Notes: generated from the sequence alone by a model not told the origin. Counted from the stretch's first letter, positions 17,247 to 27,898 are shown. The stretch: DNA of 64,000 nucleotides from Cytobacillus oceanisediminis (GCF_022811925.1 NZ_CP065511.1:4643501-4707500); one strand, 5' to 3'. Translations and numbers: made by a program.

Positions 17247-20132
17247 ATGATGAAAGAAAAGTTTCAGATGTTATTTGATAAATTAAGGCAAACTCCGGGC
17301 CTTTTCGGGAATAAAAAAGCAGCTAAAGGAGCGAGTATAACGTACCAGGTTATCTGGAATCTTACTTTGCTCTTTATCATACTGGCTGTCGTTGGCGGTG
17401 CATTCGCGGGAGGACTTGGAGCTGGTTATTTCGCGTCGCTGGTAAAGGATGAACCCATCCGATCCTATGCCAGCATGAAAAAAGATATTTATGACTATGA
17501 AGAGACATCGCAAATATACTTTGCAAATAACGTATATTTAGGAAAGCTGAGAACAGACCTTGAACGTGAGGAAATTAAGCTTGATGATGTTTCGGAACAC
17601 TTAATTAACGCAGTTGTCGCTACTGAAGATGAATATTTCTACGAGCATGACGGAGTGGTGCCAAAAGCGATTATGCGCGCACTGTTCCAGGAAGTAACAA
17701 ATTCATCTGTTCAATCCGGCGGAAGTACACTTACACAGCAGCTGATAAAGAACCAAATCTTAACGAATGAAGTTTCTTTTGAAAGGAAAGCAAAAGAGAT
17801 CCTGCTTGCTTTGCGACTGGAGAAATTCTTTGATAAAAAAGAGATATTGGAAGCCTACCTGAATGTATCTACCTTTGGAAGAAATGCATCCGGACGTAAT
17901 GTTGCCGGAGTTGAAGCAGCTGCCAAAGGCATTTTTGGGGTGAGTGCTAAAGAATTAACTTTGCCTCAGGCCGCATTCATAGCAGGGCTGCCTCAGAGTC
18001 CATTCGGCTACACTCCTTTTACAAGGGAAGGAACGGTCAAAGAGAATCTGGAACCAGGTTTCTCGAGGATGAAAACCGTTCTGAAAAGAATGTATGACGA
18101 TGGAAAGATTGACCAGAAGCAATACGAGGAAGCTTTGGCTTACGACCTGACCAAGGATTTCACAACGCCTTCAGAAAGCCCATTGGAAAAGTATCCATAT
18201 TTGACGTATGAAATTGAAGAACGTGCAGTAAACATCATGACTAAGATTCTCGCAAAAAATGATGGATACGAAGAGCAGGACTTAAAAGAAGATGACGAGC
18301 TCCGAGAGGAATACAGGACTCTGGCAGACCGGACGATCCGCCAGAATGGCTTCCAGATCCATACGACGATTAACAAAGATATTTATGATAAAATGCAGCA
18401 GGTGAAAAATAATTACCCTTATTATGGGCCAGACAAACCTGAGACGATTAAGGACCCGGAAACCGGTGAAGATAAGCAAATCATGGAGCCCGTAGAGGTT
18501 GGTGCCATATTGATTGAAAATAAAACCGGTAAAATCATCAGCTTTGTCGGCGGACGCGATCACAAACGCGAGCAGCTGAATCATGCTACAAGCGCTCTAA
18601 GGCAAAATGGTTCAACCATGAAGCCGCTTTTAGTCTATGCTCCTGCAATGGAACTTGGAAAAGCAGCGCCCGGCACTATTCTGCCTGATGTGCCGCTATA
18701 CCTAAGTCCAGGATTAAATAGGCCTTGGCCAAAGAACTATACGAATACCTATAGCGGGCTCGTCTCAGCCAGACATGCACTCAAGCATTCATACAATGTC
18801 CCAGCTGTTAAGCTCTATAAGGATATAGTCGGACAGCGGCCTGCCGCTTATCTGGAAAAAATGGGCTTTACCTCTCTGATCGGCCCTGACTATACAAACT
18901 TGTCTACATCCATTGGTTCTTTGGAATATGGGGTAACCGTTGAAGAAAATACGAACGCCTTTACTACATTTGCCAACGGCGGGAAGTTTGTTGACGCCTA
19001 TATGATTGAAAAAATCACAGATAAAGACGGGAACATAATATTCCAGAATAAATCCGAGCCTGTTGATGTATTTAGTCCACAGACAGCGTACCTTACAATC
19101 GATATGATGAGAGACGTTATTAACAGCGGAACTGCCACATCGATTAAGAGCAGATTGAAGTTCAGTTCTGATTGGGCAGGGAAAACAGGTACTGGTACTG
19201 AATTCATAGATGCATGGTTCGTGGCATCCAACCCGAATGTCACTTTCGGCATATGGTCAGGATATGATACGCCTAAATCATTAAAAGCCCCTGGACCGCT
19301 AAGCTATAGTTTGCGCAATAACTATCTCTGGGCGGATTTGATGAATGCAGCATATGACGTCGCACCTGATCTTGTTGATCCGAGCGAAAGCTTTAAAATG
19401 CCGGGCGGAATCGTAAGACGTTCATTCTGTGCCATTTCAGGCCTGCTTCCTTCTGAAGCTTGCTCAAGAGCCGGTCTGGTTGAAACAGACTTATTTAATG
19501 CAAAGTTTGTTCCAACAAAGGTGGATGATAGCCTGGGCAATGGAAAACTTGTCAGAATCGGCAACAAGAAATATATGGCGCTTGATTCAACTCCTGAAGA
19601 ATTTACAGAGCCGGGATTGGTTGTGAATCCAGATTATATCGAAAAGCTCTTCGGAATTAAGGCGAATCCAAGCGACCTTATTCCGAATAAAGAACGCTGG
19701 AAGAGCATACTGACTAGCGCTGACCAGCTCAAAGATAACGGTAAAGCACCCGCATCCCCAGGCATAAAAGCTTCTGGCGAAACTATTACTTGGGGTGCAC
19801 ATCCTGAAAATGATGTAATTGGATACCGCGTCTATAACGGCGGCAAAAAAGTTGGTACGATAAAAGCAGGTTCCTCCCTTAGCTTTAAGGCTGGAAGCGG
19901 CTCGATCCATGTAACAGCCGTTGACATTGCCGGCAGAGAGTCTGCTCCTTCCAATGTAGTAGAAATCGGCAAAAAGCCGGAAGAAGAAAAACCGAAAGAA
20001 GAGAAGCCTAAAGAAGAAAAGCCGAAAGAGGAGAAACCTAAAGAGGAAAAACCTAAAGATCCTCCTCCAGCCGAGGAAAAGCCTGATGCTGAGAAACCAT
20101 CAGAACCCAGTGAAGGTGAAGAAACTAATTAA
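17247..20132 (+). CDS. Class A penicillin-binding protein (transglycosylase-transpeptidase)
   Basis: Bifunctional peptidoglycan synthase of 961 residues, anchored by one transmembrane helix (about 36-62). The GT51 domain follows, with catalytic E128 in ATEDEYFYEHDG and GGSTLTQQL near 160. The transpeptidase domain has the active serine in STMK (456-459), SYN near 515 and KTGT from K646. After it comes a fibronectin type III-like segment (about 830-910) and a tail built of EEKPK repeats, probably a flexible linker in the cell wall. The ATG follows AGGGGG. Bacillus subtilis has no such gene between tyrS and acsA; it resembles the PBP1A/1B-type genes that other Bacillus species carry. It is monocistronic with its own terminator. 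Confidence 0.93.
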   Translation: MMKEKFQMLFDKLRQTPGLFGNKKAAKGASITYQVIWNLTLLFIILAVVGGAFAGGLGAGYFASLVKDEPIRSYASMKKDIYDYEETSQIYFANNVYLGKLRTDLEREEIKLDDVSEHLINAVVATEDEYFYEHDGVVPKAIMRALFQEVTNSSVQSGGSTLTQQLIKNQILTNEVSFERKAKEILLALRLEKFFDKKEILEAYLNVSTFGRNASGRNVAGVEAAAKGIFGVSAKELTLPQAAFIAGLPQSPFGYTPFTREGTVKENLEPGFSRMKTVLKRMYDDGKIDQKQYEEALAYDLTKDFTTPSESPLEKYPYLTYEIEERAVNIMTKILAKNDGYEEQDLKEDDELREEYRTLADRTIRQNGFQIHTTINKDIYDKMQQVKNNYPYYGPDKPETIKDPETGEDKQIMEPVEVGAILIENKTGKIISFVGGRDHKREQLNHATSALRQNGSTMKPLLVYAPAMELGKAAPGTILPDVPLYLSPGLNRPWPKNYTNTYSGLVSARHALKHSYNVPAVKLYKDIVGQRPAAYLEKMGFTSLIGPDYTNLSTSIGSLEYGVTVEENTNAFTTFANGGKFVDAYMIEKITDKDGNIIFQNKSEPVDVFSPQTAYLTIDMMRDVINSGTATSIKSRLKFSSDWAGKTGTGTEFIDAWFVASNPNVTFGIWSGYDTPKSLKAPGPLSYSLRNNYLWADLMNAAYDVAPDLVDPSESFKMPGGIVRRSFCAISGLLPSEACSRAGLVETDLFNAKFVPTKVDDSLGNGKLVRIGNKKYMALDSTPEEFTEPGLVVNPDYIEKLFGIKANPSDLIPNKERWKSILTSADQLKDNGKAPASPGIKASGETITWGAHPENDVIGYRVYNGGKKVGTIKAGSSLSFKAGSGSIHVTAVDIAGRESAPSNVVEIGKKPEEEKPKEEKPKEEKPKEEKPKEEKPKDPPPAEEKPDAEKPSEPSEGEETN

Positions 20133-20136
20133 AGAA

Positions 20137-20187
20137 AAGCAGAATCCCATTGGCCCAAACAGGGCTTGGGATTCTGCTTTTTCTTTA
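20137..20187 (+). terminator. Terminator after the pbp gene
   Basis: A 13-bp stem AAGCAGAATCCCA/TGGGATTCTGCTT with a 17-nt loop and TTTTCTTTA tail. Confidence 0.88.
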
Positions 20188-20274
20188 TAGAAATAACAAT
20201 TGCCAAAAATATATTCTGGATACTTTACTAAACAATATTATCAAAGAGTTTATAACTATCAGGCTTGAAACAAT

Positions 20275-20306
20275 AACAAAAACCGCTGCTCATTTATGCA
20301 GCGGTC
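20275..20306 (-). terminator. Terminator after acsA
   Basis: ACCGCTGC and GCAGCGGT pair on the minus strand, followed by TTTTTGTTATTGTTT, eight nucleotides after the acsA stop. Confidence 0.9.
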
Positions 20307-20313
20307 TCCTCTA

Positions 20314-22032
20314 TTAATCTTCCATTGTAGACAAATCGCCAGTTGGCAGGTCCAGTTCCCATGCTTTAAGCACCCGGCGCATAATTTTGCCGCTTCGGGT
20401 TTTTGGAAGTTTGTCGCGGAATTCAATTTCACGCGGGGCAGCGTGGGCAGCAAGGCCTTTCTTAACGAATTGGCGGATTTCTTCCACCAGTTCTTCAGAA
20501 GGTTCATGTCCGTCTCGTAAAGCAACAAATGCCTTTATTATTTCACCACGGACAGGATCCGGCTTTCCGATAACTCCAGCTTCTGCAACAGCTGGATGTT
20601 CGATCAGCTTGCTCTCTACTTCAAACGGCCCTACACGTTCGCCAGATGTCATGATAACATCATCTACACGACCCTGGAACCAGAAATATCCATCTTCATC
20701 CATATATGCCGAATCTCCCGAAACATACCAGTCACCTGGCATAAAATAAGATTCATATTTTTGCTCGTTATTCCAGATGGCATTCATCATGGAAGGCCAG
20801 CCTTTTTTAATCGCAAGGTTCCCCATGCGGTTTGGCGGCAGCTCATTTCCCTGATCATCGACAATGGCTGCTTTAACACCCGGAATCGGCTTACCCATGG
20901 ATCCCGGCTTAATTTCCAGGCAAGGATAGTTGCAGATGAGCTGTGCACCTGTTTCTGTCATCCACCATGTATCATGGATGCGCATATTGAATACTTTTAT
21001 ACCCCATCTGACAACTTCAGGATTTAGCGGTTCCCCGACACTGAGGACATGACGGAGGGAGCTTAAATCAAACTTTTTCACAACTTCATCGCCCGCCCCC
21101 ATCAGCATGCGGAAAGCGGTCGGAGCACTATACCAAACCGAAACGCCATACTCCTCAATCATTTTATACCAAGTCTCCGGATTGAATCTGCCCCCGACAA
21201 TAAGGTTTGAAGTCCCTGTCAGCCACGGGCCGAAAATGCCATATGAAGTACCGGTTACCCAACCAGGGTCAGCAGTGCACCAATATACATCTTCTTCTTT
21301 TAAGTCGAGCACCCATTTAGCCGTCTGATAATGCTGAATCATTGCATTATGTACATGCAGAACTCCCTTTGGCTTGCCTGTAGAACCGGAAGTATAATGC
21401 AAAATAAGGCCATCTTTTCCGTCAACCCATTCAATTGGAAGCTTTCTGCTTGATTCAGCCATTCTTTTATTAAAGTCCACATATGGGCCTGTTTCCTCAA
21501 TATTTTCCCCAACAAGGAAAACATGCTTTAAGTCAGGCAGCTGGTCAACAGGCACACGTTCCAAAAGCTCAGGTGTTGTAATCAGAACTTTTGCTTCACT
21601 GTCATCAAGTCTGTCACGGACTGCTCCTTCCATAAAGGCTTCAAACAGGGGACCCACAATGGCTCCCAGCTTAATAGCTCCCAATACTGCAAAATAGAGT
21701 TCAGGAGAGCGCGGCATAAAGATGAAAACTCGGTCTCCTTTCTCTACATCCCCATATGCTTTTAATGCATTTCCCGCTTTATTGGATAGTTCCTTCATTT
21801 CTTTGAATGTATATTTCTCATTTCTCTGTCCATCGCGATAATAAAGGGCAACCTTATTTTTTCTGAAAGATTCCGCATGACGGTCAATGGCCTCATAGGC
21901 CATATTCATGCGGCCGGTTTCTTTCCAGGAAAATTCTTTTTCCGCATCAGCCCAGTTAAAATTTTCATAAAGCTCATCATAGCTTTTTAAATTGAAGTCC
22001 CCTTGTGTTACTGGCAGCGCTTCCACTTTCAT
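20314..22032 (-). CDS. acsA: Acetyl-CoA synthetase
   Basis: AMP-forming enzyme (572 residues) that activates acetate to acetyl-CoA for growth on acetate or overflow products. Motifs: YTSGSTGKPKGVLH phosphate loop near 222, and the C-terminal RSGKIMRR motif, whose lysine is K549. That is the same number as the lysine acetylated by AcuA in Bacillus subtilis. The divergent acuABC genes encode the acetyltransferase (AcuA) and deacetylase (AcuC) that switch it off and on. AAGGGGG precedes the start with a somewhat long spacer. A cre-like site lies in the shared 221-nt intergenic region. Confidence 0.96.
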   Translation of the reverse strand: MKVEALPVTQGDFNLKSYDELYENFNWADAEKEFSWKETGRMNMAYEAIDRHAESFRKNKVALYYRDGQRNEKYTFKEMKELSNKAGNALKAYGDVEKGDRVFIFMPRSPELYFAVLGAIKLGAIVGPLFEAFMEGAVRDRLDDSEAKVLITTPELLERVPVDQLPDLKHVFLVGENIEETGPYVDFNKRMAESSRKLPIEWVDGKDGLILHYTSGSTGKPKGVLHVHNAMIQHYQTAKWVLDLKEEDVYWCTADPGWVTGTSYGIFGPWLTGTSNLIVGGRFNPETWYKMIEEYGVSVWYSAPTAFRMLMGAGDEVVKKFDLSSLRHVLSVGEPLNPEVVRWGIKVFNMRIHDTWWMTETGAQLICNYPCLEIKPGSMGKPIPGVKAAIVDDQGNELPPNRMGNLAIKKGWPSMMNAIWNNEQKYESYFMPGDWYVSGDSAYMDEDGYFWFQGRVDDVIMTSGERVGPFEVESKLIEHPAVAEAGVIGKPDPVRGEIIKAFVALRDGHEPSEELVEEIRQFVKKGLAAHAAPREIEFRDKLPKTRSGKIMRRVLKAWELDLPTGDLSTMED

Positions 22033-22181
22033 ATATCGTTATCCCCCTTATTTAAGATTTGATATTATTATAGTATAAACATTATATTTTCTCAATTTTT
22101 AAAATTTTAGAGTGAAAAAAATTACTTATGAACCAAATAATAAATTGTCACAAACTTTTTTAAATTACACAGAAAATTATG

Positions 22182-22195
22182 TGAAAGCGCTTTAT
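22182..22195 (+). promoter_or_regulatory. cre-like site in the acsA-acuA intergenic region
   Basis: TGAAAGCGCTTTAT fits the CcpA box except for its last two bases. It overlaps the -35 region of the acuABC promoter, whose -10 TATAAT is at 22212-22217. CcpA control of acsA and acuABC is established in Bacillus subtilis. Confidence 0.65.
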
Positions 22196-22253
22196 CCTCC
22201 GTGTTTTTATGTATAATAGAAGTTACATTGATCATGTCTATGGCGGTGAATAA

Positions 22254-22886
22254 ATGGAACATAAAAAAACGTATAATGCAAAAGAATTAAAAACAGCCAA
22301 AGGAAAATTAATCATTGAGGGGCCAATTTCATCTGAAAAATTGGCAGATTATGAGTTTCATAAAGATCTTGTTGCTTTCAGGCCTCCGGCTCAGCAGCAT
22401 AAAGCCCTGGTTGAAATTGCGGGATTGCCGGAGGGAAGAATTATAGTGGCCCGTGACAGACATACCATTGTCGGCTATGTTACTTACTTGTATCCAGACC
22501 CTCTTGAGCGCTGGTCTGAAGGGAAAATGGATAATTTAATCGAATTGGGTGCAATAGAAGTGATCCCTGCTTTCCGAGGTTCAGGGACAGGCAAGAACCT
22601 GCTGAAAGTATCCATGATGGATGACGCAATGGAAGACTATATCGTGATAACGACTGAATATTATTGGCATTGGGATTTAAAAGGAACTGGCCTGAATGTA
22701 TGGGAATATCGAAAAATCATGGAAAAGATGATGAATGCTGGCGGTCTTGAATGGTATGCCACAGATGACCCTGAAATCAGTTCTCATCCTGCAAATTGCC
22801 TAATGGCCCGGATCGGAAAAAGAGTGGACCAGGATTCAGTGCAGCAATTTGACCGCTTGCGCTTTATGAATCGCTTTATGTATTAA
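22254..22886 (+). CDS. acuA: Protein acetyltransferase AcuA
   Basis: GNAT-family lysine acetyltransferase (210 residues) that inactivates AcsA by acetylating its catalytic lysine. The acetyl-CoA binding loop is FRGSGTGKNLL near residue 108, preceded by the strand LIELGAIEVIPA. A second family stretch is EYYWHWDLKGTGLNVWEY. The ATG is preceded by GGCGGTG. It is the first gene of acuABC, divergent from its target gene acsA. The promoter -10 (TATAAT, 22212-22217) and the cre-like site lie just upstream. Confidence 0.94.
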   Translation: MEHKKTYNAKELKTAKGKLIIEGPISSEKLADYEFHKDLVAFRPPAQQHKALVEIAGLPEGRIIVARDRHTIVGYVTYLYPDPLERWSEGKMDNLIELGAIEVIPAFRGSGTGKNLLKVSMMDDAMEDYIVITTEYYWHWDLKGTGLNVWEYRKIMEKMMNAGGLEWYATDDPEISSHPANCLMARIGKRVDQDSVQQFDRLRFMNRFMY

Positions 22887-22983
22887 ATCTTATTAACAGC
22901 GTCAATACATAATTCATGCCTGTATTCAGACTATTTTTTCGGCATGAATGTATCTCCATATATTTTATAAGGAGGCATTTAAA

Positions 22984-23631
22984 GTGATTGTTGAAGAAAT
23001 TATGAAAACGGATGTCACGTCCTTGTCAAAAGAAGACACCATTGCCGACGCCATAAGAATTATGAACGAAAAAAGAATACGGCATTTGCCTATAATAGAT
23101 GAAGCGGGCAGATTGCAGGGACTTGTAACAGATAGGGACATTCGTGATGCCACACCATCTATTTTTCATACAGAACTATTTAAGGAAGATCTGCAGCGAC
23201 CATTAAAAATGATTATGAAGACAGATATCATCACGGGACACCCTCTTGATTTTGCTGAAGAAATTGCTGCGGTTTTTTATGAACAGCGGATTGGCTGCCT
23301 GCCAATATTAAACGATAATAAGCTGGTTGGAATTGTCACAGAAACCGATTTGCTTCATACGCTAGTTCAATTGACGGGAGCTCATCAGCCAGGTTCGCAG
23401 ATTGAAGTGAAGGTGCCAAACAGGGCGGGCATGCTGTTTGAAATCGCTGAAGTCATCTGCAAAAGAAAAGCAAATATTCAGAGTGTCCTTGTTTACCCTG
23501 ACAAAACGGATGATAAATACAAAATACTGGTGATAAGGGTACAGACTATGAACCCTACGCTTGTAGTTGAAGATTTAAAAAAAGCAGGCCACCATGTTTT
23601 ATGGCCCAGTCTGCCGGGGATTTCACTATGA
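22984..23631 (+). CDS. acuB: AcuB, CBS-pair and ACT domain protein
   Basis: A 215-residue protein with two CBS motifs (about 1-60 and 75-132), ending [11 protein letters not shown] and [10 protein letters not shown], and a C-terminal ACT domain (about 140-210). CBS pairs usually bind adenine nucleotides. AcuB's role in acetoin/acetate use is genetic rather than biochemical. The start is GTG 22984, with AAGGAGG 8 nt upstream; it gives [10 protein letters not shown], matching the family N-terminus. Upstream in-frame codons from 22948 are spurious. The stop overlaps the acuC start (ATGA). Confidence 0.92.
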   Translation: MIVEEIMKTDVTSLSKEDTIADAIRIMNEKRIRHLPIIDEAGRLQGLVTDRDIRDATPSIFHTELFKEDLQRPLKMIMKTDIITGHPLDFAEEIAAVFYEQRIGCLPILNDNKLVGIVTETDLLHTLVQLTGAHQPGSQIEVKVPNRAGMLFEIAEVICKRKANIQSVLVYPDKTDDKYKILVIRVQTMNPTLVVEDLKKAGHHVLWPSLPGISL

Positions 23632-24800
23632 CACATGATTCAGTATTTGTTTTTTCGGAAGACCTGCTGAACTATAAATTCAGCAAAAATCATCCTTTTA
23701 ATCAGATAAGGCTGAAACTGACACTCGAATTGCTCAAAAATATCAATGCCATCGATGACTGTCATATTATTCCCCCGCGCCAGGCTTCCGATGAAGAGCT
23801 TCACTTGATTCATGATCCTAATTATGTGAATGCTGTCAAGCTTGCCGGCCGGGGACAGCTTCCTGAGGATATCTGCGAAAACTATGGTCTCGGAACAGAA
23901 GACACACCTATTTTTCCAAACATGCACGAAGCAAGCTCCCTTTTAGTAGGAGGCACTCTGGCAGCCGTTGATGCAGTCATGAGCGGACGTGCTAAGCACG
24001 CACTTCACCTTGGCGGCGGCCTTCACCACGGTTTTCGGGGAAAAGCTTCTGGATTTTGCATCTACAACGATAGCTCCGTAGCCATAAAATATATACAGGA
24101 AAAGTATAAAGCCCGTATTCTGTATGTGGATACAGATGCCCATCATGGTGATGGTGTCCAATGGTCATTTTATGATGACCCGGATGTATGCACCTTATCT
24201 ATTCATGAAACAGGCAGATACCTTTTCCCCGGAACCGGAAATGTAAATGAACGAGGACAAGGGAAAGGATATGGATTCTCTTTTAATATTCCCGTGGATG
24301 CATTTACTGAAGACGATTCTTGGCTTCACGCATACCGTACAGCTCTTCGGGAGGTTGCAGAATTTTTCAAACCGGATGTGATTCTGACGCAAAATGGTGC
24401 TGATGCACATTATCTTGATCCTCTTACCCATTTGTCATCTACTATAAAGATTTATAGGGAAATTCCGAAACTGGCCCATGAAATTGCCCATGAATATTGT
24501 AATGGGAAATGGATAGCCGTCGGCGGCGGCGGTTATGATATTTGGAGGGTTGTTCCCCGGGCATGGGCCATGATATGGCTTGAAATGACTGAAAACTCTA
24601 ATTGTTACGGCAATATACCGGAGGAATGGATAAACAAGTGGAAAGAACACGCCCCTGTCCCTCTTCCCCTGGAATGGGACGATCCGGCTGATTTATATAA
24701 GCCTATCCCCCGTAAGAGCGAAATAACTGAAAAAAATGCCCGGACAGTGGACAAAGTCCTTTATCCCATCCGGAACAGATCAATGACAGAATCTTTATAA
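23628..24800 (+). CDS. acuC: AcuC, class I histone deacetylase-like protein deacetylase
   Basis: Zinc-dependent lysine deacetylase (390 residues) that reactivates acetylated AcsA. The arginase/deacetylase-fold signatures are complete: GGGLHHGF with the catalytic histidine pair (near 137), [11 protein letters not shown] zinc motif (near 174), [11 protein letters not shown], and GGGGYD near 300. The ATG at 23628 overlaps the acuB stop and has GGGGA upstream. The longer frame from 23601 lies inside acuB. A 13-bp hairpin follows immediately and ends the operon. Confidence 0.95.
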   Translation: MTHDSVFVFSEDLLNYKFSKNHPFNQIRLKLTLELLKNINAIDDCHIIPPRQASDEELHLIHDPNYVNAVKLAGRGQLPEDICENYGLGTEDTPIFPNMHEASSLLVGGTLAAVDAVMSGRAKHALHLGGGLHHGFRGKASGFCIYNDSSVAIKYIQEKYKARILYVDTDAHHGDGVQWSFYDDPDVCTLSIHETGRYLFPGTGNVNERGQGKGYGFSFNIPVDAFTEDDSWLHAYRTALREVAEFFKPDVILTQNGADAHYLDPLTHLSSTIKIYREIPKLAHEIAHEYCNGKWIAVGGGGYDIWRVVPRAWAMIWLEMTENSNCYGNIPEEWINKWKEHAPVPLPLEWDDPADLYKPIPRKSEITEKNARTVDKVLYPIRNRSMTESL

Positions 24801-24842
24801 GAACAGCGGCCGGGAACATTTTACCGGCCGCTGTTCATTTCT
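24801..24842 (+). terminator. Terminator after acuC
   Basis: GAACAGCGGCCGG and CCGGCCGCTGTTC form a 13-bp perfect stem, starting at the base after the acuC stop. The T-tail is weak (ATTTCT). Confidence 0.75.
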
Positions 24843-24855
24843 GCATAAACAAATA

Positions 24856-24883
24856 AACAGGTCTGACTATTACCAGACCTGTT
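24856..24883 (-). terminator. Terminator after motPS
   Basis: AACAGGTCTG/CAGACCTGTT stem on the minus strand followed by TATTTGTTT, adjoining the motS stop codon. Confidence 0.88.
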
Positions 24884-24884
24884 A

Positions 24885-25622
24885 TCAATTATGAATATTG
24901 TTATCTTCATTAAATTTCGGATCAGAAATAATGATTTCAACACGCCTGTTTTTCTCCCAATTCTCCGGTCCGGAATTAGGGACGATAGGACGGGTTTCCC
25001 CGTAGCCGACAGCCATAAACCTGTGGCTGTCAAGATTATGCTTTTCTGTTAGATATCTGATTACAGTACTTGCCCTGGCAGCAGATAACTCCCAATTGGA
25101 CGGATATCTGTAAGTAGTTATGGGTCGGTCATCAGTATGTCCTTCCACCTTCACAAGGTTTGGCATGTTTGCTAAAAGGGTTCCTACTTTATCCAGGAAA
25201 GAGTATGAACTGTCTATCAGACTTGCATCTCCGGATTCAAATAAAACCTGTTCCTGCAGAACGAGAACGACCCCTCGTTCCGTCCTGTTTGCCACAATCA
25301 CTTTTTCTAAGCCATTCTTATCCAAAAACGACTGAATCTCCATCAGAAGCTCATCAAGCGAATCGGATTGCCCGCTGTCTTCATTTTCTTTAATTTCTTC
25401 ATTTTGTCCCGGGTTCTCTGCAGGAATGATAGACGGCTGGAAATCCAGCACCTGCCTGTCCCGGAAAGAATCGGATAATGCCTGAAACTTCATTAAATCA
25501 ATCTGTGACATCGAAAACAGCAGAATAAAAAATACCAATATCAGTGTGACGAGATCGGAGAAAGTCACCATCCATCTTGGGGCGCCTTTTGGAGGCTCCG
25601 GAGATCTTCTCCTAGGCTTCAT
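24885..25622 (-). CDS. motS: Flagellar stator protein MotS (MotB family)
   Basis: Peptidoglycan-anchored stator subunit (245 residues). A basic N-terminus is followed by the single transmembrane helix with the ion-binding aspartate in [19 protein letters not shown] (about 22-42). A C-terminal OmpA-like domain follows (about 115-240), with VEGHTDDRP and the [10 protein letters not shown] and NRRVEI motifs. With MotP it forms the Na+-driven stator that adds torque at high salt, pH or viscosity in Bacillus subtilis. The ATG at 25620-25622 lies inside the end of motP (11-nt overlap), so the pair is translationally coupled. Sodium specificity is inferred from synteny with motPS next to ccpA. Confidence 0.93.
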   Translation of the reverse strand: MKPRRRSPEPPKGAPRWMVTFSDLVTLILVFFILLFSMSQIDLMKFQALSDSFRDRQVLDFQPSIIPAENPGQNEEIKENEDSGQSDSLDELLMEIQSFLDKNGLEKVIVANRTERGVVLVLQEQVLFESGDASLIDSSYSFLDKVGTLLANMPNLVKVEGHTDDRPITTYRYPSNWELSAARASTVIRYLTEKHNLDSHRFMAVGYGETRPIVPNSGPENWEKNRRVEIIISDPKFNEDNNIHN

Positions 25623-26430
25623 AATCCAGTGCCTCCCCCTCATTTACAGCTTTCTCCAAATCTCTCCGTTCTTCTGAGGATAAAAAGGCGCTCAGCTTTT
25701 CTTCCAATATTCTCGGATTCTGTCCGGATTGAACACCGATAACCCCTTCAATAATAATCTGCTTCAAAAAAACTTCCTTCTCTGTCTTTAAAGCCAGCTT
25801 TGCTGCCATCGGCAGAAAAATCAGATTGGCCAGCAGGGAGCCATATAAAGTAGTCAGTAAGGCAAGAGCCATATTGGGCCCAAGTGTGGAAGGATCATTC
25901 AAATTCTTCAGCATCAGAACCAGTCCGATCAGGGTCCCTATCATTCCCCATGCCGGTGCGTACTCTCCGGCTCTTTCGAGAATGCTTCTCCCTTTTCTGT
26001 GCCTCTCTTCCATCGCCATAATTTCGGCATTCATAATGTCAGTAATGACATCTGGTTCTATACCATCCACAGCCAGGTAAACGCCTTTCCGAATGAAAGG
26101 ATCTTCCACCTTCTCGATTTCAGCCTCAAGCGATAACAGCCCTTCACGCCGGGCACGCTCAGAGAGTTTGACAAAAATTCCAATCAGCTCGCCAACGCTT
26201 TGCTCTTCACTGGAAAAAACCTGTTTAAAAACGGTGGCCATATGCCTGATATCTTTTAAGGGAAAACTTACAAGCAGCCCAGCTATTAAACCGCCCAAAA
26301 CAATAAGAATTGAAGAAGGGTCAACAAAGGATAAAAAACCATCAGCTCCTCCATTCCACATGATTCCAAAAATCAGCATAGCAAGCCCCACCATTAACCC
26401 TGCCGGTGTTAAAATATCAAACTTTCTCAT
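25612..26430 (-). CDS. motP: Flagellar stator protein MotP (MotA family)
   Basis: Four-helix membrane stator subunit of 272 residues. Helices lie at about 8-25, 33-50, 148-166 and 178-198, with the cytoplasmic loop between helices 2 and 3 that contacts the rotor. Family stretch: [20 protein letters not shown] in helix 3. GGGAGAGAG precedes the start. It is first in the motPS operon. The MotPS pair next to ccpA is the classical location for the sodium stator in Bacillus; the proton stator motAB lies elsewhere. Confidence 0.94.
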   Translation of the reverse strand: MRKFDILTPAGLMVGLAMLIFGIMWNGGADGFLSFVDPSSILIVLGGLIAGLLVSFPLKDIRHMATVFKQVFSSEEQSVGELIGIFVKLSERARREGLLSLEAEIEKVEDPFIRKGVYLAVDGIEPDVITDIMNAEIMAMEERHRKGRSILERAGEYAPAWGMIGTLIGLVLMLKNLNDPSTLGPNMALALLTTLYGSLLANLIFLPMAAKLALKTEKEVFLKQIIIEGVIGVQSGQNPRILEEKLSAFLSSEERRDLEKAVNEGEALDYEA

Positions 26431-26560
26431 ACTCTCTCTCCCTGATCCATTGCGAATTGCCTTTGTCTAATGGTTTATTTATGTCCTCGAAAACAGGTAC
26501 GATTGCTAAAATTGGCAGAAAGAAACGCCTTTTAATTAAGGCGCTTCTCTTTCTTCCCTT

Positions 26561-26679
26561 TGTCTAGCTGCAGTGCCTAGCCCCTCGAGTCACTTCGGTC
26601 CAGATGCTGAAGTCAAAGAACGACTTCAACTTCTGGCCCTCCAGCGCTTGTCGGGGCTGGTCGAGGCGCTTCCGCTTTT
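26561..26679 (-). repeat. Dispersed palindromic repeat, copy 2 (motP-ccpA)
   Basis: On the minus strand this starts AAAAGCGGAAGCGCCTCG and ends CTCGAGGGGCTAGGC then CTGCAGCTAGACA. It has the same outer modules as copies 1 and 3-5 but a private interior. It separates ccpA from motP and may contribute to ccpA termination, since no other terminator is seen. Confidence 0.75.
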
Positions 26680-26699
26680 CTTTTATATCGGCAAGTCCA

Positions 26700-27698
26700 T
26701 TATTTTGTTGAGCTTCGTTCTTCAATTCGGTGAGGGAGTACAACAATTTGCTCATCGACTGATTCCTTATTCATAAGTTTCGTAAGCAATCTCATGGCAA
26801 CTGCACCAATATCGTACAAAGGCTGTACGACTGATGTCAGCTGAGGACGGACCATTAATGCCAATCTGGTATTGTCAGAGCTGATGACCTCAAAGTCTTT
26901 CGGGATATTATAACCTTTATCCTCCGCCCCGTGGACAATTCCCAATGCCATTTCATCAGATCCTGCAAAAATAGCTGTTGGACGCGGATCTGCCTCAAGC
27001 AGCTTTTCAAAGGCTTCTATACCTGAATCGTACGTATAATCTCCTTCAACCACCAATTCATCGCGGAAGGGCACCTCAGCTTCTTCCAATGCCCGCTTAT
27101 AGCCTGCAAGCTTTTTTTCCTGATTAATCGGCTCTCGGAGAGGTCCCACCACGATAGCAGCATCTTTATGGCCTTTTTCAATAAATGACTTGGTCACATC
27201 AAATGCTGCCTGTTCATAATTAATATTTACAGATGGGATTTTGCCTGTTTCTTCAATAGAGCCAGCCAGTACGATCGGAACTGGTGACTTTTCAAACTCT
27301 TCAACATGCTCGGACGTAATATTGCCGCCCATGAAGACTATTCCATCCACCTGTTTCCCGAGCATAGTATTGAGCAAGTGCAGCTCTTTTTCAATATTTT
27401 GGTCGGAGTTGCTGAGAATGATATTGTATTTATACATTGTCGCAATATCCTCTATGCCCCTTGCCAATTCTGCAAAAAAAGTGCTGGAGATATCGGGAAT
27501 GATCACACCGACTGTAGTAGTTTTTTTGCTTGCCAATCCTCTTGCAACCGCGTTGGGGCGGTACCCAAGCCGGTCAATAACTTCCATTACTTTTTTTCTT
27601 GTTGCAGGCTTAACATTCGGGTTGCCATTTACAACACGAGAAACCGTTGCCATTGATACATTCGCTTCTCTTGCCACATCGTATATTGTTACATTCAT
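26700..27698 (-). CDS. ccpA: Catabolite control protein A
   Basis: LacI/GalR-family global regulator (332 residues) that, with HPr-Ser-P, binds cre sites to repress or activate carbon genes. The N-terminal helix-turn-helix (about 2-24) is [19 protein letters not shown], followed by the hinge helix [22 protein letters not shown]. The rest is a periplasmic-binding-like core. The ATG at 27696-27698 has AAGGAGTG upstream. Upstream aroA and downstream motPS match Bacillus subtilis. Cre-like sites in this window (12255, 22182) are probable targets. Confidence 0.96.
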   Translation of the reverse strand: MNVTIYDVAREANVSMATVSRVVNGNPNVKPATRKKVMEVIDRLGYRPNAVARGLASKKTTTVGVIIPDISSTFFAELARGIEDIATMYKYNIILSNSDQNIEKELHLLNTMLGKQVDGIVFMGGNITSEHVEEFEKSPVPIVLAGSIEETGKIPSVNINYEQAAFDVTKSFIEKGHKDAAIVVGPLREPINQEKKLAGYKRALEEAEVPFRDELVVEGDYTYDSGIEAFEKLLEADPRPTAIFAGSDEMALGIVHGAEDKGYNIPKDFEVISSDNTRLALMVRPQLTSVVQPLYDIGAVAMRLLTKLMNKESVDEQIVVLPHRIEERSSTK

Positions 27699-27898
27699 TA
27701 CTGACACTCCTTCTTTAAATAGCGGTCACTTCAATTACTTTATATTTTACAGCAACACGGCGTAACCTACTCATTTTTTATCCTAATTTGTGAGTGGTTA
27801 CACATGTACAATTATGTATTTAATCATACGACAGTCCAGGAATTGCCGCAATGTCAAGGCTTGTATTTTTGAAAAAAACTTAAATTTGCACTTTAAAT

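Noticed and set aside
19970..20110. Short direct repeats that might suggest a CRISPR-like array
   Set aside because: They are in-frame GAAGAGAAGCCTAAA-type codon repeats encoding the EEKPK tail; there are no spacers of unique sequence.
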